Position numbers and translations under genes: made by a program. Shown here one piece after another: positions 34,801-37,103 of a DNA stretch of 37,103 bases (its first letter is position 1; every line of letters begins with the position of its first letter). The DNA comes from Myxococcales bacterium (GTDB taxonomy: Bacteria > Myxococcota_A > UBA9042), in NCBI GenBank assembly GCA_947499075.1, contig CANMNA010000016.1:1-37103 (forward strand), written 5' to 3'. The notes under the pieces are model-generated. The model was not told where the DNA came from. It saw only the letters and a list, made by a program, of their open reading frames with translations, and searched no databases.

Positions 34801-35436
34801 AAGATCGAGGGCTCTTTGAAGGGCTATGTGCCGGTCGGCGACTCGCTGACGGTGGCGGCGATGGTCCATATGGGGCAAGTCAGCAATCCTGCATCGGAAT
34901 CCAACGCACCGGGAACCTCAGGCACCACACGCAAGCAAGTTCCTGAGTTTGTGCTGTTTCGCTTGGGCGGCCAGTATGCCCAAACGCTGCTGCGCGGCTA
35001 CGGCGATTACGGCATCCGCCAGTACCATCCCGAGACGGGCGCCGCAAAAATTTCCGATATTCAAGGAGTTGTCCGAAAGCACAGCGACAAAACTGTGGCC
35101 GAGGGCGACAGCACGGTCCGCACCGCCAGTGTCGTCGCCAATGGCTCAGTCGAGCTGCGCTTCCCGGTGTTGCGCGCCAGCAACGTCTTTGGGGCTTTAC
35201 ACTGGGATTTCGGAATCTTGCTCGATTCTTGGGGCGAATTCCGCAGCAGCAACGTCCGCCACGGCTTGGGCATCTCCGGCGTATTTTTGCTGTCCGGACA
35301 AATTCCGGTGCTGGTCGATGTGTCGTTCCGCACTGACGAGCGCTGCGGAGAAGTCGGCTTGTCCAAAGGCAATTGGGCCTGCGTTGACGAGGACAAGGTC
35401 GTGCAGACCAATTTCGGCATGTCGTGGGCGTTTTGA
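31870..35436 (+). CDS. tamA: Omp85-family outer membrane protein (TamA/BamA-like)
   Basis: I choose the TTG at 31870, preceded by AAGGTG, because it gives a signal peptide at once (LGIFAVGIALATAPCVAAAAPF); the longer ATG at 31804 reads tamB sequence. The 1188-residue protein has a long N-terminal region of POTRA-like units (KHIEFVGNNAIFEDELRSKLLIQPGDDL; RKLLVQGANQVPEREVRSLWPVQPGQ) to about residue 720. A C-terminal 16-strand-type beta-barrel follows, with the DTTDSPLNPRRGV motif, the L6 RGYGD motif near 1041 and a terminal Phe (MSWAF). It is larger than typical TamA and carries an extra N-terminal region. It would work with TamB in outer-membrane protein or lipid transport. It overlaps tamB by 11 bases. 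Whether it is TamA or a second BamA cannot be settled from sequence alone. Confidence 0.88.
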   Translation: MRTNLGIFAVGIALATAPCVAAAAPFAVLGGEATAVSGPAESSLSSDGSIFSMDAAALVLGTNNTRFAERACDRLLIGSVRFDGCDGTPCAPMSVRTQMAMLCDLDVGQRLGPGQITTAWERLMRIGFFKSVASACARGGDGRAQIRFSVVGHQFVKHIEFVGNNAIFEDELRSKLLIQPGDDLDLELARGKERMLAQKDALETLYRKNGFDGAKVELTVRSVGPGLLRLIITVHEGDRQRINDTRFEVRPLPPQSEFERTHGLQCPAVGDRAIYNVANVAGLDVFSQREANRIRARIRSYLRQLGYGSARIDIVHEKTDHVVRVEVTPGRCSVVRILARDDSEGVGKGRYLLQEDRDLYNALPFGESGLYDFSEAERGRLELLTALENRGYVFADVRLDYRPVQGGDSGQVAAAISYYVATGYVSQIRGIFFHALDRKDRRADISDDALRSQLTTRAYDFFDAGGFLQLNQVLADLDQLRQYFLSQGYYQFRYAVTLPDDETPTAANRRTVQTANDFFNITYRFKDKGFRLRHPLQENFIYLDIDYVQGEQTRLRKLLVQGANQVPEREVRSLWPVQPGQATSPELLDKALATLEESYRNNGFFRTTVKMWCTPVEPLGPEAECKPEHPLLARQVDVRLAIEEGERVDFGESFAVGAFNTSLSVLQRDMPQPGVPYSAAVEFEAQRRLRNLGLFSQVSLTRIGDQEKPPRARLATVVHVVEENTRYWEALAGFQTISADRTSSEQETLKGFKETIDHATTASDRISAGYGRSQNLTLPNLLATAEGAYVDRNFWHAGKRLRLSAKVGVTAPPEYGPETPWYNQSAGMRTPPWWSDTLRYAALSATFEDQRLFGSDYSLRAVPYMNHDYAVLAFDTDRAGLLVAVSRRFFGRLSAGLAVDGGLIRTREQGARLRDFEGVGEFFGLQPQITVTPSLSIDTTDSPLNPRRGVTASLTLPYINAYLRNADTKSAERANFFKIEGSLKGYVPVGDSLTVAAMVHMGQVSNPASESNAPGTSGTTRKQVPEFVLFRLGGQYAQTLLRGYGDYGIRQYHPETGAAKISDIQGVVRKHSDKTVAEGDSTVRTASVVANGSVELRFPVLRASNVFGALHWDFGILLDSWGEFRSSNVRHGLGISGVFLLSGQIPVLVDVSFRTDERCGEVGLSKGNWACVDEDKVVQTNFGMSWAF

Positions 35437-35485
35437 CCACCAGCGGCACGGTCTGTCCGACTCGGACAGGCCAGGCGGCACGCTG

Positions 35486-36967
35486 GTGCGTGCGGGCATC
35501 GTCGGGCTGGCGCCGCTCGGGCCGCCGCCAAACAGCGGCCTGCAAGGTCGCCAAGTGCGGCTGGCCCGGCGGATGGCGCTGGCAGCGCTCGGCGATCCCA
35601 CGCCGGACAAGCGGCTGCCGGCGGGCACCCAAGTCGCAACCCCGCGGGCGGCGCCGCAGGACTTTCTGGGCGACGAGCCGCCGCGCAGCGTGCTCATCGG
35701 TGACTTGGTGCGGGCGCTGGCCACGCCAGGCGGCCGAATTGCGCTAGTAGGTGCCACCGGATGTGGCCGCAGCCTGCTGGCCGAAATTGCCATCAAGCTG
35801 GCGCTGCCGGGCCAGCGGATGCTGCGCGTCGAGGTCGCGGCAGACCTGCACGGCGAGCCACTGCACCAGCTGCTGACGGGCGTGCGCGTCGAGGCGCTGG
35901 TGAGCCGCGCGGCGCCGGTGCTGCGGTTGACCGGCCAGCCTACCCAAGCGTGGCTGGCCCAAGTGCTGACGGCACTCGACGACGCGCCAGGCCCGGTGGT
36001 GCTGCTGGTGGCGACGGGCCACGCCCAGGAGCTGGGCGACTGGCAGGCGCTGCACGTGCCAGCACCCGAAGTGGCGGTGCGGACCCAGCTGTGGCGGCGG
36101 GCGCTGCACCGTGCAGCCATCGATCCGGCGCTCGCGACCGAGCTGGGCGCGCGGTTCGCCCTCAATGGCGGCAGCATTGTGCGGGCCGTGCGCCAGGCCG
36201 TGCAGGCCAGCGCCCGGCCGCAGCGGGATCACCTGTGGCGGGCCGCGACAGCCAACCAATCGCAATTGCTGGGCAACTCGGCGACATCCGTCCACACCAC
36301 GCTCACCTGGCAAGATGTGGTGCTGCCAGACGAGGTGCGGGCGCGGCCGGCCGAAGTCGCGATGTTCGTGCGCGGCAAGCAAACCGTGCTGCACGACTGG
36401 GGGTTTGCCGACAAGTTGCCCTACGGCCGCGGCATCAGCGTGCTGCTGCACGGGCCGTCGGGGACGGGCAAGACCATGGTCGCGGGCCTGTTGGCCGCCG
36501 AGCTCGGCATGCCGCTGTACCGCGTGGACCTGAGCCGGGTCCTGTCCAAGTGGGTCGGCGAAACCGAGCGCAATTTGGCCAAGCTGTTCGACGAGGCCCA
36601 ACGTCAGAGCGCAATCCTGCTGTTCGATCAAGCCGATGCGCTGTTCGCCAAGCGCACCGAGGTCAAGTCGAGCAACGATCGGCATGCCAACTTGGAGGTC
36701 AACTACTTGCTCCAAAAAATGGAAGAATTCGACGGCGTGGCGATCTTGACCACCAACTTTGAGGGCAGCATCGACGAGGCGTTCAAGCGCCGCTTGCGCT
36801 TCCGCATCGCGTTTCCGTTCCCAGAAGCCGCCGATCGGGCAAGATTGTGGCAGGCCATGCTGCCAGCGCGGGCCAAAGTGGCCAGTGGCATTGACTTTAT
36901 AGACTTGGGCCGCGAGTTCGACGTGGCCGGCGGCCACATCAAGAACGCAGTAGTCCGCGCTGCTTAG
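35486..36967 (+). CDS. AAA+ ATPase with Walker B E-to-Q substitution and short C-terminus
   Basis: From a GTG at 35486 (AGGCGG upstream; start uncertain) the protein has 493 residues. A first AAA-like module near 75-230 is degenerate: its P-loop reads GATGCGRS with Arg in place of the usual Lys. The second module is typical, with GPSGTGKT near 322 and VSKYIGETEKNL-type pore region (here [12 protein letters not shown]), ILTTN sensor 1 and [14 protein letters not shown] with arginine fingers. Its Walker B reads [10 protein letters not shown]: Gln382 stands where relatives have Glu. The stop follows [12 protein letters not shown], about 40 residues earlier than related proteins, which continue into the helical lid. 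Related ATPases occur in contractile-injection and other myxobacterial loci. It starts 49 bases after the Omp85 stop, so co-transcription is likely. It may bind but not hydrolyse ATP. Confidence 0.82.
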   Translation: MRAGIVGLAPLGPPPNSGLQGRQVRLARRMALAALGDPTPDKRLPAGTQVATPRAAPQDFLGDEPPRSVLIGDLVRALATPGGRIALVGATGCGRSLLAEIAIKLALPGQRMLRVEVAADLHGEPLHQLLTGVRVEALVSRAAPVLRLTGQPTQAWLAQVLTALDDAPGPVVLLVATGHAQELGDWQALHVPAPEVAVRTQLWRRALHRAAIDPALATELGARFALNGGSIVRAVRQAVQASARPQRDHLWRAATANQSQLLGNSATSVHTTLTWQDVVLPDEVRARPAEVAMFVRGKQTVLHDWGFADKLPYGRGISVLLHGPSGTGKTMVAGLLAAELGMPLYRVDLSRVLSKWVGETERNLAKLFDEAQRQSAILLFDQADALFAKRTEVKSSNDRHANLEVNYLLQKMEEFDGVAILTTNFEGSIDEAFKRRLRFRIAFPFPEAADRARLWQAMLPARAKVASGIDFIDLGREFDVAGGHIKNAVVRAA

Positions 36968-37062
36968 GGCTCCAGCACGAATTACTCGATCACTTGCCGC
37001 AAAGAAGGAGCGGCGAGTCGACTTGCAAAGTCGGGAGCTTGCGACCCACTCAGCCAGCAAAT

Positions 37063-37100
37063 GGGCCACCGACAAAATCGACTTGATTTTGCCGGTGCCC
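37063..37100. repeat. Strong hairpin at the right edge of the window
   Basis: GGG-C-CACCG-A-CAAAATC pairs with GATTTTG-C-CGGTG-CCC around a GACTT loop, giving 15 base pairs with one A/C mismatch and one bulged C. It lies about 95 bases beyond the AAA+ gene stop. The window ends three bases later, so a following T run cannot be checked. It might be a terminator, part of a repeat or an RNA structure. The 36968-37062 stretch shows no gene. Confidence 0.5.
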
Positions 37101-37103
37101 TTA

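Noticed and set aside
34949..35485. Upstream extension of the AAA+ reading frame inside the Omp85 gene
   Set aside because: The extension lies antiphase within conserved beta-barrel sequence and its translation is Ser/Arg/Cys-rich without similarity to AAA+ proteins.
35744..37075. 443-codon minus-strand open frame reaching toward the right edge
   Set aside because: Mostly antisense to the AAA+ gene. The part beyond 36968 is open but too short to identify.

Overview
The window is high-GC DNA from a Gram-negative bacterium, most likely a member of the Myxococcota or a related deltaproteobacterial group. This rests on large lipoproteins built from MopE-type metal-binding motifs (cores such as CDGKDNDCDG), a PEGA-like lipoprotein, a Kelch-like surface lipoprotein, an outer-membrane TamB/Omp85 pair and AAA+ ATPases of predatory-bacterial style. 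The taxonomic placement is inference from gene content; no rRNA or tRNA gene was seen.

Bases 1-7500 are an accessory zone. A 144-bp palindromic repeat occurs twice in opposite orientation (1-144 and 4946-5089), with about six mismatches. Between the copies lie a nuclease-domain fragment that begins at the repeat border, a superfamily I helicase with a toxin-like N-terminus and ankyrin repeats, and a family 4 glycosyltransferase. Beyond the second copy come a Uma2-type nuclease gene, a non-coding stretch with a possible small transcript and a strong hairpin, an unrecognised zinc-ribbon-like protein, and a broken pRiA4b ORF-3-like gene.

Bases 7522-24864 hold nine genes all on the minus strand. 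In transcription order they are a tandem radical SAM protein, a MopE/Kelch lipoprotein, a PEGA-like lipoprotein, a nine-repeat MopE lipoprotein, class I fumarase, a CHAD protein, a Cys-rich lipoprotein, RNase G and a lipoprotein tyrosine phosphatase. The last three are joined by 4-base start/stop overlaps and are almost certainly co-transcribed.

Bases 25125-37103 are on the plus strand. A Cys-rich repeat lipoprotein is divergent from the radical SAM gene. It is followed by a 92-bp palindromic element with REPIN-like architecture and then by tamB, an Omp85/TamA-like gene overlapping it by 11 bases, and an AAA+ ATPase gene. The ATPase has glutamine in place of the catalytic Walker B glutamate, a degenerate first AAA module and an early stop. 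The window ends in a strong hairpin.

The unifying theme is the cell envelope: five probable lipoproteins rich in Cys or metal-binding motifs, or carrying a phosphatase or PEGA-like domain, sit beside an outer-membrane assembly locus and a double radical SAM enzyme of unknown substrate. The strongest leads are the tandem radical SAM protein next to Cys-rich lipoproteins, the Walker-B-substituted AAA+ protein in the tam locus, the toxin-helicase-ankyrin fusion, and the two different palindromic repeats.
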